Assembly: GCA_039196715.1 (NCBI GenBank)
Contig: JBCCUP010000003.1
Coordinates: 98,097 to 159,231 of the forward strand
Reading direction: 5' to 3'
Source: Pseudomonadota bacterium
Lineage (GTDB): Bacteria; Pseudomonadota; Gammaproteobacteria; CALCKW01
Length of the DNA: 61,135 nt
How positions within the stretch are numbered: the first letter of the stretch is position 1; every line of letters begins with the position of its first letter. Below the pieces are notes generated by a model, which worked only from the letters and a program-made list of their open reading frames with translations, searched no databases and had not been told where the DNA came from. The position numbers were made by a program, and so were the translations under genes. This document shows positions 33,943 to 42,886 of the stretch, piece after piece.

Positions 33943-34539
33943 TCAGTCCTGAGCCGCGCGGAAGCGCCCCTGCTGGCGCTGGCGGGCCAGCCAGTGCAGC
34001 GCGATCAGCGTCATGCTGTTGTGAAATCGCCCGGCGTCGAGATCGGACAACACGGCCTCGACGGGCGCGATCAGGGTCCGGATGTCCTCGTGCTCGTGCG
34101 CTACGCCGAAGACGCCCCCGGCGCGACCCAGGTCGGTCGGTGCGAGAAAGAGGTGCAGCGTTTCATCGCAGGCCCCCGGGCTCGGTTGGTAGCAAACCAT
34201 CGGCACGAGTTCATCGAGGTCCAGACCGGCCTCCTCGCGCGCCTCGCGACGGGCCACCGCCTCGAGCGACTCACCGTCCTCGACCACCCCGGCAAGGGTC
34301 TCGACCTGCCACGCCCCGCCGGGCATGTGCACGGCGGCCGCGCGAAACTGCTCCACCAGCAGCACCGAGTCGCGCCGCAAGTCGATCGGCAGGACCGCCA
34401 CGGCCTCGCCCCGCAGCATGAGTTCGCGCTCGACCGGGTCGGACCAACTGCCGTCGAAACGTTCGAACTGGCCGCGCCAACGAATCAACTCGATAAAGCC
34501 CCTGTACAGCGACGCACGGCCGAGTTCCCGCCACTTCAC
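33943..34539 (-). CDS. nudF: Nudix hydrolase, ADP-ribose pyrophosphatase type
   Basis: A 198-aa cytoplasmic hydrolase with an intact Nudix box, GVVEDGESLEAVARREAREE (about residues 82-101), giving the Mg-binding REx2EE helix. Flanking segments (RGEAVAVLPID, VLLVEQFRAAAV, QPSPGACDETLHLFLA) fit the NudF/ADP-ribose pyrophosphatase branch, which hydrolyses ADP-ribose and ADP-sugars. It starts 9 nt after kdsB and is probably the last gene of the kdsB transcript. Confidence 0.88.
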   Translation of the reverse strand: MKWRELGRASLYRGFIELIRWRGQFERFDGSWSDPVERELMLRGEAVAVLPIDLRRDSVLLVEQFRAAAVHMPGGAWQVETLAGVVEDGESLEAVARREAREEAGLDLDELVPMVCYQPSPGACDETLHLFLAPTDLGRAGGVFGVAHEHEDIRTLIAPVEAVLSDLDAGRFHNSMTLIALHWLARQRQQGRFRAAQD

Positions 34540-34548
34540 CGCCTCACC

Positions 34549-35322
34549 TCATTCGTCCGCGGGCGGCGCCAGTACACGCCGCGCACGTTCGAGGTCGCGC
34601 GGCGTGTCGACGCCGGGACCCGGCACACGCGGCGCCGTTGCCACCGCGATCCGCTCACCGTGCCAGAGCACGCGCAGTTGCTCGAGGGATTCCACCTGCT
34701 CGAGAGGCGAGACGCTGAGTTCGGAGAAGCGCGCCAGGAACGCAGCTCGAAAGGCGTAGATGCCGAGGTGACGTGCGGCGCCGTTCGGGACAGCACCTGC
34801 GGCTGCACCGGGCTGCCCGGGGATAGGCGCACGACTGAAATACAAGGCGTAACCGGATGTGTCAGCGACGACCTTCACACAATTGGGATCGTGGTACCAC
34901 TCCGCGTCATCGAGCGGCACACTCAGGGTCGACATCACCGCGAGGGGGCTGGCCGCAAGGCACTGCGCAACCGCGTCGAGGTTCTCCGCCGCGGTGTCCG
35001 GTTCGTCTCCCTGCAGGTTGACGACAATGTGGTCGCTCGGCCAGTCGCGTTGCCGGACGACCTCGGCCACGCGTTCAGTGCCGCTGGCGTGGTCCGATCG
35101 GGTCATGCAGACATCGGCCCCGAACCCTGCACAGGCGCTCTGGATGCGCGAGTCGTCGGTTGCAATCACCACCTCGTCGGCACGGCTCCGCACCGCCGAA
35201 CGCCAGACCCATTCGATCAGGGGGCGTCCACCGATGTCCGCCAAGGCTTTGCCCGGCAGCCGCGTGGAACCGTATCGCGCCGGTATCACCACACTGTAGC
35301 GGGTCGTCGCCGTGTCAGGCAC
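34549..35322 (-). CDS. kdsB: 3-deoxy-manno-octulosonate cytidylyltransferase
   Basis: Activates Kdo as CMP-Kdo for attachment to lipid A. The 257-aa protein has the nucleotidyltransferase signature VVIPARYGSTRLPGKAL near the N-terminus, VVIATDD, and VNLQGDEPD. Start GTG 35322 fits family length; the open frame continues to 35436 inside lpxK. The start overlaps the lpxK stop by 8 nt, placing kdsB in the exbB-exbD-msbA-lpxK-kdsB-nudF block, all functions linked to LPS assembly. Confidence 0.95.
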   Translation of the reverse strand: MPDTATTRYSVVIPARYGSTRLPGKALADIGGRPLIEWVWRSAVRSRADEVVIATDDSRIQSACAGFGADVCMTRSDHASGTERVAEVVRQRDWPSDHIVVNLQGDEPDTAAENLDAVAQCLAASPLAVMSTLSVPLDDAEWYHDPNCVKVVADTSGYALYFSRAPIPGQPGAAAGAVPNGAARHLGIYAFRAAFLARFSELSVSPLEQVESLEQLRVLWHGERIAVATAPRVPGPGVDTPRDLERARRVLAPPADE

Positions 35323-36301
35323 GTTCGAGTCCCCGGTAGTGGGCAACGAGTTCGGTCGCGTGCCGCAACAGGGCGTCGGACCAGCCACGCGCCAGCACGG
35401 CCTCGATACGCACCGCCCACGCGTTCGGTCCCGCAAAGGCCTTGCATTTCACAGCGTCCTTTTCGGTCATCACGATCTCCAGGTCATCGTCAAACTGCAG
35501 GTCCGACGGCACGAACCGGTGGTGGTCGGCGAACGGGTGTGGCTCGAACACCCAGCCGAGCGAGCGCAGGGTGTCGAAAAACTTCTCCGGGTGCGCAATC
35601 CCGGCGACCGCGTGCACCGGCGACTCGCTGAACGCCCCGAGGCTGCGCACCTCGGCGTTGCCGTCGACCCGGTGGACGCCGCTGACCAACACATCGTAAC
35701 CCGCCGCATCCCCGCTGTGGACGACGTGATCGACCGTGTCGAGGCGCCACGGCGGCTCCCGCAAGGGGCCGGCGGGCATCAACCAGCGATTGCCGAGTCC
35801 CGTGCGCGCGTCAACCACGGCAATCTCGATGTCGCGTTGCAGCGCGTAGTGTTGCAGGCCATCGTCGGTGACAATGAGGTCGACGTCGTCACGCGCTGCC
35901 AGCACTTCCGCCGCCGCCAAGCGACGCGCGGCAACCGCCACGGGACACGCGGCCCGCTGGGCAATCAACACGGGCTCATCGCCAACGCGCGCGGGATCGC
36001 TGTGCGCATCGACCAGCTCAACCGACGCCGCCGTCGAAGCGTAGCCGCGCGACACCACACCCGGGCGCAGGCCATGCGATCGAAGCAACTTGACCACCGC
36101 AATCACGAGTGGCGTCTTGCCGCTGCCACCGGCGGAGATGTTACCGACCACGATCACCGGCACACCGGGGTGTCCGGACCGCAACAGGCCAAACCGGTAC
36201 GCCAGCCGTCGCAGTGAAGCCAGCCCGCCGAACAGCCAGGACAACGGCAACAACAGCAGGCCTGGCACCCCACGGCTCGCCCAGTGTGCCGGGGCCCTCA
36301 C
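35315..36301 (-). CDS. lpxK: Tetraacyldisaccharide 4'-kinase
   Basis: Phosphorylates the 4' position of the lipid A disaccharide precursor on the cytoplasmic face of the inner membrane. At 328 aa it has an N-terminal membrane-associated helix (LPLSWLFGGLASLRRLAYRFG), the Walker A-like VGNISAGGSGKTPLV (about residues 52-66), LIVTDDGLQHYAL with catalytic Asp, and MTEKDAVKCKAFA. GTG 36301 overlaps the msbA stop as GTGA, indicating coupling. Confidence 0.95.
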   Translation of the reverse strand: MRAPAHWASRGVPGLLLLPLSWLFGGLASLRRLAYRFGLLRSGHPGVPVIVVGNISAGGSGKTPLVIAVVKLLRSHGLRPGVVSRGYASTAASVELVDAHSDPARVGDEPVLIAQRAACPVAVAARRLAAAEVLAARDDVDLIVTDDGLQHYALQRDIEIAVVDARTGLGNRWLMPAGPLREPPWRLDTVDHVVHSGDAAGYDVLVSGVHRVDGNAEVRSLGAFSESPVHAVAGIAHPEKFFDTLRSLGWVFEPHPFADHHRFVPSDLQFDDDLEIVMTEKDAVKCKAFAGPNAWAVRIEAVLARGWSDALLRHATELVAHYRGLERA

Positions 36302-38034
36302 GGCGCCGTGTGCAGCCGGGCGTAGTGTCCCTGCCGTGCCAGCAGGCTGACATGGTCGCCCTGCTCCACAACCCGTCCCTGGTCGAGTACGACAATGGCG
36401 TCTGCCCGCTCGATCGTGCTCAGCCGGTGCGCAATCACCAGCGTGGTGCAGTTCTGCATGAGCGTTTCCAGACCGGCCTGCACCAGGTGCTCTGACTCGG
36501 TGTCGAGCGCCGAGGTTGCTTCGTCGAGGATCAGGATCGGCGCCTGTTTGAGCAGCGCACGCGCAATCGCAATGCGTTGCCGCTGCCCGCCCGAGAGCAG
36601 CACCCCGTCGTCACCGACCCAGGTGTCATAGCCCTGGTCGAGCTCGCGGATGAAGGCGTCGGCGTTGGCGGCACGCGCCGCGGCCTCGATGTCCTCGCGC
36701 GTGGCGTCAGTCGCGTAGGCGATGTTCGCCGCCACCGTGTCGTTGAACAGTTTGATGTCCTGACCGACGTAGGCCATGTGCGAGCGCAGCGACGGCAGGC
36801 TGTACTCGCGAATGTCGACACCGTCGATGCGAACGGCGCCACCGGTCGGCTCGTACAGCCGAGCCAGCAGGTGCGCGAGCGTGGTCTTGCCGCTGCCCGA
36901 GCGCCCGACCAGCGCCACTGTCTGGCCGGCCTGCAAGCGGAAGTCGGCGTCGACGAGCGCGGAACGCTCGGTGTTGGCGTAGGCAAAGGCGAGGTGTTCG
37001 AAGGCAATCACGTCGAAGCGGCCGTCAAAGCGCGTGCTGCCCAGATCCGGTTCGCTCGGCTCGTCGAGCAAGCTGAACACGCTCTCGCCAGCCGCGATGC
37101 CTTTCTGGATGGTGTTGTTCAGGTCCGACAGGGCCCGGAGCGGTTGGAACAACAACAGCATGGCGGTCAGGAAGGACATGAACTCGCCGACGCTGAGGTT
37201 CTCGCTCAAACCCTCCACGCTCGCGACGTACATGATCACCGCGAGGGCAACGGCAACCAGGAAATGGATGACCGGCGTGCTCGCGGCGCGCGTCACCGCC
37301 TCCTTGACCGTGAGCCGAAAGGCCCGCTCGTTGGCGGTGGAGAAGCGCTGCATCTCGTGCACCTGCCCGCCGTATATCTTGACCACGCGCTGCCCGTCGA
37401 TTGCCTCTTCGGTGGTGTGGGTAAGCTCACCCATCGCGTCCTGTATGCCGTGGCTGATGCGCCGAAAGCGCTTGCTGATCCACACGATCAGCACACCCAA
37501 CACCGGACCGATCAGCAGAAACGCCAGCGTCAGCCGCCAGGAGTGCCAGGCCATGAGCCCCAGCAAGGCGATGATGGTGACGCTGTCGCGGATCAGCACG
37601 GTCACGGCCTGGCTGGCGGCGTGGGAGACCATGTGGATGTTGTAAACGAGCCGGGAGATCATCTCGCCGCCGGTTGTCTGGTCGTAGTGGCTGCTCGGCA
37701 GGTCGAGGTACTTCTGGAACAATTCGGCGCGCAAGGTCGCGGTCACCCGACCACCCACCCACGCGAGGTTGTAGTGCGAGAGGAAGCCCGTCGCACCGCG
37801 AAACAGGAACAGACCGAGCACCGCGAGCGGCACCATCCACGGGTTGACACTGGTGCGCGAAACGAAACCGCCGTCGAGCAGCGGTTTCATCAACGCGGCG
37901 AAGGTGGCGTCGGTCACGCCGTAGCCGACCATGCAGACGATCGCGATGGCCATGCGTTGCCAGTGCACCCTGGCATAGCCCAGCAGGCGCCGGTAGGTCT
38001 GCGTGCCACTCGGCGATTCGCCCGGGTGCGTCAT
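36298..38034 (-). CDS. msbA: Lipid A export ABC transporter, ATPase-permease
   Basis: Flips lipid A-core from the inner to the outer leaflet of the inner membrane. The 578-aa half-transporter has six membrane helices (about 20-300) and a nucleotide-binding domain with Walker A GRSGSGKTTLAHLLARLYEP, Q-loop YVGQDIKLF, signature LSGGQRQRIAIARALL, Walker B ILILDEATSALD and H-loop AHRLST. ATG 38034. The lpxK gene overlaps by 4 nt and exbD ends 4 nt upstream, so the order matches the conserved gammaproteobacterial block. Confidence 0.95.
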   Translation of the reverse strand: MTHPGESPSGTQTYRRLLGYARVHWQRMAIAIVCMVGYGVTDATFAALMKPLLDGGFVSRTSVNPWMVPLAVLGLFLFRGATGFLSHYNLAWVGGRVTATLRAELFQKYLDLPSSHYDQTTGGEMISRLVYNIHMVSHAASQAVTVLIRDSVTIIALLGLMAWHSWRLTLAFLLIGPVLGVLIVWISKRFRRISHGIQDAMGELTHTTEEAIDGQRVVKIYGGQVHEMQRFSTANERAFRLTVKEAVTRAASTPVIHFLVAVALAVIMYVASVEGLSENLSVGEFMSFLTAMLLLFQPLRALSDLNNTIQKGIAAGESVFSLLDEPSEPDLGSTRFDGRFDVIAFEHLAFAYANTERSALVDADFRLQAGQTVALVGRSGSGKTTLAHLLARLYEPTGGAVRIDGVDIREYSLPSLRSHMAYVGQDIKLFNDTVAANIAYATDATREDIEAAARAANADAFIRELDQGYDTWVGDDGVLLSGGQRQRIAIARALLKQAPILILDEATSALDTESEHLVQAGLETLMQNCTTLVIAHRLSTIERADAIVVLDQGRVVEQGDHVSLLARQGHYARLHTAP

Positions 38035-38038
38035 GGCG

Positions 38039-38455
38039 TCAGGGCGCGTCGCGTCGCAGTGTGGGCAGGGAAATGCGCGTCAGGCCGAGCTGACTGCCCG
38101 CGTCCATTGCCGTCACGACAGCCTGATAGGGTGTGCCTCGATCGGCGCGGATGACCAGCGGCACGTCGCGCCGCCCGGCGGCGAGCGTCTGCAAGGCGGC
38201 CCGCACGGTCTCGAGCCGGTTGTTCACCAGGGTCTGGCCGTTGACGCTCAACGCACCCTCGGCGTTGATTGAGACCTCGATGCGCGCAGCCTCGGGCGCG
38301 TGCTCCGCACTGGCTTCGGGCAGCTGCAATTTGATCTGATTTTCTGTCTGAAAGGTCGTCGACACCATGAAGAAGATCAGCAACAGAAACACCACGTCGA
38401 TCAGCGGTGTGAGGTTCAGCTCCACCGCGGCCTGCGTGTGTTGACGAAACTTCAT
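38039..38455 (-). CDS. exbD: ExbD/TolR family biopolymer transport protein
   Basis: A 138-aa energy-transducing membrane protein, partner of ExbB in a proton-driven motor. A short cytoplasmic N-terminus is followed by the single helix LTPLIDVVFLLLIFFMVSTT with the functional Asp (residue 20), then a periplasmic domain with LPLVIRADRGTPY. ATG 38455 overlaps the exbB stop by 4 nt (ATGA). In this lineage this copy sits with msbA/lpxK; no TonB gene is present in the window. Confidence 0.92.
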   Translation of the reverse strand: MKFRQHTQAAVELNLTPLIDVVFLLLIFFMVSTTFQTENQIKLQLPEASAEHAPEAARIEVSINAEGALSVNGQTLVNNRLETVRAALQTLAAGRRDVPLVIRADRGTPYQAVVTAMDAGSQLGLTRISLPTLRRDAP

Positions 38456-39132
38456 TGGCCCGCGTTCGACGGTGCGACGCGGCGGCGACCGGTCGCCTCG
38501 GCGCGCACCGTGCGGCCGGCCTTGCGGGTGTCGGGGTCAAGCAGCGTGTGCACCAACTGCAAGGCCTCTTTCTCCATCGTCACCACGAGATCGTCAACGC
38601 GCCGGTGGAAGTAGCGGCTGAACACCAGCGCCGGAATGGCGACGAAGAGGCCAGCCGCGGTGGTCATGAGCGCCTGCGAGATGCCACCGGCGAGCGCATT
38701 GGGACTGCCAACCCCGACGGAGGTGATGGTCGCGAAGACCGAGATCATGCCGACGACCGTGCCAAGCAGGCCGAGCAGCGGCGTGATCGCCGCGATCGTG
38801 CCGAGTGCGTTGAGAAACCGATTCAGGCCGTGCACCTCGTGTCGTCCCGCCTCTTCGATGGCTTCTCGCAACACGTCGCGGGGCACGCCCCGGTTGGCCA
38901 GGCCTGCGGCCAGTACCCGCCCGAGTGGCGAATCGGCGCGCAGTGTCTGGAGTTGCTCGGCACTGATGTGCGGTTGCAAGGCGCAGCGGCGCGCGAGCTT
39001 GCGCGCGTCCTCGGAGATCACGCGTCGGGCACTGAGGGCGTGGAAACGCTCGCCGATGATGGCGAGCGCCACGACCGAGCAGATCAGAATTGGCAGCATC
39101 AACCAGCCACCTGACAAGAGTATTTCGAGCAC
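38452..39132 (-). CDS. exbB: ExbB/TolQ/MotA-family proton channel protein
   Basis: A 226-aa inner-membrane protein with three helices: LMLPILICSVVALAIIGERF (about 12-31), AAITPLLGLLGTVVGMISVF and ALMTTAAGLFVAIPALVFSRY, the standard ExbB/TolQ topology with a large cytoplasmic loop after the first. Start GTG 39132 has AGGA 7 nt upstream; extension to 39231 would add polar residues foreign to the family. Its stop overlaps exbD. comEC ends close by in the same direction, the usual comEC-exbB-exbD order. Confidence 0.92.
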   Translation of the reverse strand: MLEILLSGGWLMLPILICSVVALAIIGERFHALSARRVISEDARKLARRCALQPHISAEQLQTLRADSPLGRVLAAGLANRGVPRDVLREAIEEAGRHEVHGLNRFLNALGTIAAITPLLGLLGTVVGMISVFATITSVGVGSPNALAGGISQALMTTAAGLFVAIPALVFSRYFHRRVDDLVVTMEKEALQLVHTLLDPDTRKAGRTVRAEATGRRRVAPSNAGQ

Positions 39133-39182
39133 CGAGCGATCCTGTTGCGGCCAAGCGGACACCCCCGGCCTCGGCCCTGATT

Positions 39183-41474
39183 CTAGCAGGCCGCCCCGTG
39201 ACAGCGCGCGGGGTTCAGACGCCTGTGCCACAGCCAGCGACGGTCCGCGCGAGCGCTCTCCCAGCGCGGCGCGGCCGGGTCTGTGAACGGCAAGGTGAAG
39301 CGCACCGCACCGTGCTGCGCCGTGCCGATCAGCGGGATACCACGGGCCCGATACCGCGCGACAACCCGCGGGTGCGGCAAGCGAAACCGCCCCGCCCGCG
39401 CGGCCGAATTGATCGCCAACGCCGGCGCGACGGTGTCGAGCAGGGCGTCACTCGAGGACGTCGTGCTGCCGTGGTGCGGCACGGTCATGACCGTGGCCGA
39501 GTCGAGACCGCGCTGCAACAGGGCCCGCTCACCGCGACGCTCGACGTCGCCCAGCAGCAACAGCGATTGCCCCCCTGCAGTGGTCGCACGCAGCACACAG
39601 GATCGGTCGTTCTCGTGGCCGCGGTCGGCGACCCCCGGGTGGAGCACGTCGAACCGCACCTTGTCCCACGTCCAGTGCACCCCGGCGCGGCAGCTGCCGT
39701 CCTCGGGCCGCAGCACCCGAGCCACCGGCATTCGAGCGAGCAGTCCGACCACACCGCCCGCGTGGTCGCTGTCGGCATGGGACACCACGAGCTGGTCGAC
39801 GCGCGCGTGCCCGCCGGCGCGCACCGCGGGCGTCACCACCTGGGCGCCCGCGTCGAAGCGACCCCGGCGGGGGCCGGTGTCGTACACCAGGGTGCGGGTC
39901 GCCGTCTCGAGCACGAGCGCGAGGCCATGACCGACGTCGAGCACGGTGACCCGTAGGTGGCCCACCGGTGGCCGCGCCGGCGGCAGCGTGAACGCCATCA
40001 GCACGGCAGCTGCCAGGGCGCAGAAAGACAGCGGCCAGCTGCGCGGCAGCAACGCGAGCGCCGCAGCACACCCGAGCGCGCACAGTGCCGCGGCCGAGAC
40101 CGGCGTCGGCAAGCCACTGGGCAGCGCGTCGAGCAGAGACGAGAGCACGTGCAGGCAGGTGCTCAAGATCCAGTCCACGGCCCCCAGCGTGACGGACGCA
40201 AGCGTCGGCGAAACCGGCATCACGGCGACGGCAAACAGCACGCCCGGTACCACGATCAGACCGAACAGCGGCACCAGCAGCACGTTGGCCACCGGACTGA
40301 CCCAGTGCACTTCGCCAAACACCCACACGGTCACCGGTGTGAGCAGCAACCCGACCGCGCCGTTGACCCACAACGCGCCCTGCCAGCTCGGCCAGTGCCG
40401 ACGCGCACGGAGGCCCGTGAGGATCACGCCGACGGCGAGAAACGACAACCAGAACCCGGCGTCGACCAACGACAATGGCCTGACCAACAGCACGGCAAAA
40501 AAGGCCAGCCCGAGACACGCCGCGCCGTCCAGCCGCCGACGGCTGAGCGTTACTGTGAAGGCCGCAGCCAGCATCACCAACGCCCGCACGGTCGGCAGCG
40601 CAAACCCGGCCAGCGCAGCGTAGCCACCGGCGAGCAGCAGCCCCACGCAGCCGGCAAAGAGGGTCGACGACACCGGTGGTGCCGTCCCCGCGCGGGCGGC
40701 TATGCGCCACACGGCCGCGGCGAGCGCGAAACCCACGCTGGCCACCATGCCGATATGCAAGCCCGATATCGCCACCAGGTGCGCGGTGCCCGAGCGAGAG
40801 AGCAGCTGCTGCTGGTTTGCGTCAATGCGGTCGCGCGAGCCGAAAGCAAGCGCCTCGACAAGGCCGCCGTGCGCCAGGTTCGCGGTCAGCGATCGCAACC
40901 GCTCCCGCAATCGCCAGCGGAATCGATCGACGTTCACGGGCTGATCGCCGAGCTGCACCAGCGCGGCGTTGGCGCGCAGCGTGCCCGTGGCGTCCAACCC
41001 CCGCTGAAACAGCCAGGTTTCGTAGTCGAAGCCGTGGAAGTTCCGGTGGCCACGCGGCGCGCGCAGCCGCAGGGGCATCCGCCAGCGTTGCCCGGGCAGG
41101 AGCGTGTGCACCGGTCGATACCATGTGACACGGGCGCGCAACACCGGCGGCAGTGGTTCTGCAGAACCCACGCAGTCGCGGAGGTCGACCACCAGCCCCA
41201 GCCGCCCCACCCCCTGCACCGGCAAGCCGACCACGTGGGCCTCGCAGACCACGTCCACGGCGCCGTCGTGGGACAGACGTGTGGTGAGCCGTTGGTCCAC
41301 GGCGACCAGCACCCAGACCGCCACCAGCAACCCGACGCCAACCGGCCGGGTGCGCTCGGCCACGCCGAGGCCGACCGCACACACGGCGAGGGCGAGCAGG
41401 CCGACATCGCCGGGCAGGGCAGGCAGGCGCAGGGCGGCGACCCCCCCGACCACGGCACACAGAACGCTTCGCAT
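39183..41474 (-). CDS. comEC: ComEC/Rec2 DNA-uptake channel protein
   Basis: A 763-aa inner-membrane protein implicated in transport of single-stranded DNA during natural competence. The N-terminal DUF4131-like region precedes the competence domain (SGTAHLVAISGLHIGMVA, residues about 235-255, then many helices). The C-terminal metallo-beta-lactamase domain carries VLDVGHG and SHADSDHAGG (about 570), intact metal ligands suggesting nuclease activity. ATG 41474 gives the expected hydrophobic start (MRSVLCAVVGGVAALRL). It precedes exbB by 50 nt. Confidence 0.92.
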   Translation of the reverse strand: MRSVLCAVVGGVAALRLPALPGDVGLLALAVCAVGLGVAERTRPVGVGLLVAVWVLVAVDQRLTTRLSHDGAVDVVCEAHVVGLPVQGVGRLGLVVDLRDCVGSAEPLPPVLRARVTWYRPVHTLLPGQRWRMPLRLRAPRGHRNFHGFDYETWLFQRGLDATGTLRANAALVQLGDQPVNVDRFRWRLRERLRSLTANLAHGGLVEALAFGSRDRIDANQQQLLSRSGTAHLVAISGLHIGMVASVGFALAAAVWRIAARAGTAPPVSSTLFAGCVGLLLAGGYAALAGFALPTVRALVMLAAAFTVTLSRRRLDGAACLGLAFFAVLLVRPLSLVDAGFWLSFLAVGVILTGLRARRHWPSWQGALWVNGAVGLLLTPVTVWVFGEVHWVSPVANVLLVPLFGLIVVPGVLFAVAVMPVSPTLASVTLGAVDWILSTCLHVLSSLLDALPSGLPTPVSAAALCALGCAAALALLPRSWPLSFCALAAAVLMAFTLPPARPPVGHLRVTVLDVGHGLALVLETATRTLVYDTGPRRGRFDAGAQVVTPAVRAGGHARVDQLVVSHADSDHAGGVVGLLARMPVARVLRPEDGSCRAGVHWTWDKVRFDVLHPGVADRGHENDRSCVLRATTAGGQSLLLLGDVERRGERALLQRGLDSATVMTVPHHGSTTSSSDALLDTVAPALAINSAARAGRFRLPHPRVVARYRARGIPLIGTAQHGAVRFTLPFTDPAAPRWESARADRRWLWHRRLNPARCHGAAC

Positions 41475-41524
41475 CTGCGCAGCCTGACGCGGCACGTCGC
41501 TGAAGATTGCGGGCACCACGCCGT

Positions 41525-41570
41525 TACACGTCGTGTAGTGGCAGATACGACGCGCGGTGTGTCGACACCG
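41525..41570. promoter_or_regulatory. Two inverted repeats in the divergent comEC / DUF2062 spacer
   Basis: TACACG-T-CGTGTA (41525-41537) and CGGTGT-GTCG-ACACCG (41555-41570) are perfect inverted repeats with 6-bp arms in the 170-nt region between the two divergent starts. They are the only structured elements seen there, and could be operators or chance GC-rich palindromes. Confidence 0.35.
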
Positions 41571-41644
41571 AATCACATCTGCCGCGTCACGCGGTCGCCG
41601 GGGTCCCCGTCGGGCGCGTCACAGACAACGAGGCAGGCAACAGC

Positions 41645-42202
41645 ATGAAGAAATGGCTGTGCAGGGGCGCCTTGTCGCCCACCGCATTTGCCAACCGTCG
41701 CGCGCTGACGGTGCTGCGTCCGTGGTTGCTCGACCCGTGTCTCTACTGCATCAACCGGCGGTCCGTGGCCGGCGCGGTCGCGGTCGGCCTCGCCTTGATG
41801 TGGTTGCCGCTGCCGGTGCAAACCCTGCTCGCGAGCGCGTTCGCCATTCAGCTGCGGGTCAACCTGCCGCTCAGCGCCAGCCTGGTGTGGATCACCAACC
41901 CGTTGACCATTCCGCCGATGTACTACGCAGCGTACTGTGTCGGTGCGAGCCTGACCGGCATTCGCATGGAGCCGACCGAGCGCTGGACGGACATGCTCTG
42001 GCAGGTGGACACGGTCTGGGTGCCGATGATGGTCGGGTGCGCCGCGCTGGCTGCGGTGTGTGCAGGCCTGGGCTACGTCGGCACCCACGTCGTCTGGCGC
42101 GCGCGGATCCTGCGGCGCCTCGCAGCCCGGCGTGCACGCGCACGACGCGCACACGCGCGGCGACGGGCCAGCGCACGGTCAGGCGCGCTCGGCGTCCACT
42201 GA
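41645..42202 (+). CDS. DUF2062-domain membrane protein
   Basis: A 185-aa protein whose core (NRRSVAGAVAVGLALMWLPLPVQTLLA, then LRVNLPLSASLVWITNPLTIPPMYYAAYCVG) is characteristic of DUF2062. It has two to three membrane helices and a very basic C-terminus (ARRARARRAHARRRASARSG). Function is unknown. ATG 41645. Its end overlaps the convergent lolD gene by 24 nt, so the final basic residues are encoded antisense to the lolD C-terminus. Confidence 0.88.
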   Translation: MKKWLCRGALSPTAFANRRALTVLRPWLLDPCLYCINRRSVAGAVAVGLALMWLPLPVQTLLASAFAIQLRVNLPLSASLVWITNPLTIPPMYYAAYCVGASLTGIRMEPTERWTDMLWQVDTVWVPMMVGCAALAAVCAGLGYVGTHVVWRARILRRLAARRARARRAHARRRASARSGALGVH

Positions 42203-42886
42203 GACCGGCTCCAACACCCCGTCAACCAGCTGCAAGCAGCGGTCGAGGCGCCCGGCCAGCCGGCTGTCGTGGGTCACGATCACGAAGGCGGTGCCCAACT
42301 CGCGGTTCAGGCTGAGCAGCAGTTCGTGCACGCGTTCGGCGTTGCTGTCATCGAGGTTGCCGGTGGGCTCGTCGGCGAGCACACACACCGGTTCGGTCAC
42401 CAGTGCACGCGCGATGGCGGTGCGCTGACGTTCGCCGCCCGACAATCGCGAAGGCGTGTGCGACAGGCGGTCCGCAAGACCGACCCGATCAAGGTATTCC
42501 GCGGCCCGTCGCTCGGCGGCGTCGGCCCGCTCCCCGCGGATCAGCAGTGGCAGCGCGACGTTTTCCAACGCGGAAAACTCGTTCAACAAATGGTGAAACT
42601 GGTACACGAAGCCGAGCGTGCGGTTGCGCGCCCGACCCGCCTCCGCCGGCGACAGGTGCGACAGCTGTGTGCCGGCGACGCGCACCTCGCCCCGAGTCGG
42701 CTGGTCGAGGCCCCCGAGCACATGCAAGAGCGTGCTCTTGCCGCTGCCCGACCGACCGATGATGCCAACCTGCTCGGCACGGGCCACGCTGAAGTCGACA
42801 CCGCGCAACACGGCGAGGTGGTTGTCGCCCTCGCGGTAGTCGCGCTCCACGCCGCGCGCTTCGATGACCAACGGGGATTCAGTCAT
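42179..42886 (-). CDS. lolD: Lipoprotein-releasing ABC transporter ATPase
   Basis: Energises release of outer-membrane lipoproteins from the inner membrane to LolA. At 235 aa it has Walker A GRSGSGKSTLLHVLGGLDQP, the Q-loop QFHHLLNEFSALENVALPLL typical of the LolD/MacB group, signature LSGGERQRTAIARALV, Walker B CVLADEPTGNLD and H-loop VTHDS. ATG 42886 overlaps the permease stop by 8 nt. It is paired with a single LolC/E-type permease. Confidence 0.95.
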   Translation of the reverse strand: MTESPLVIEARGVERDYREGDNHLAVLRGVDFSVARAEQVGIIGRSGSGKSTLLHVLGGLDQPTRGEVRVAGTQLSHLSPAEAGRARNRTLGFVYQFHHLLNEFSALENVALPLLIRGERADAAERRAAEYLDRVGLADRLSHTPSRLSGGERQRTAIARALVTEPVCVLADEPTGNLDDSNAERVHELLLSLNRELGTAFVIVTHDSRLAGRLDRCLQLVDGVLEPVSVDAERA

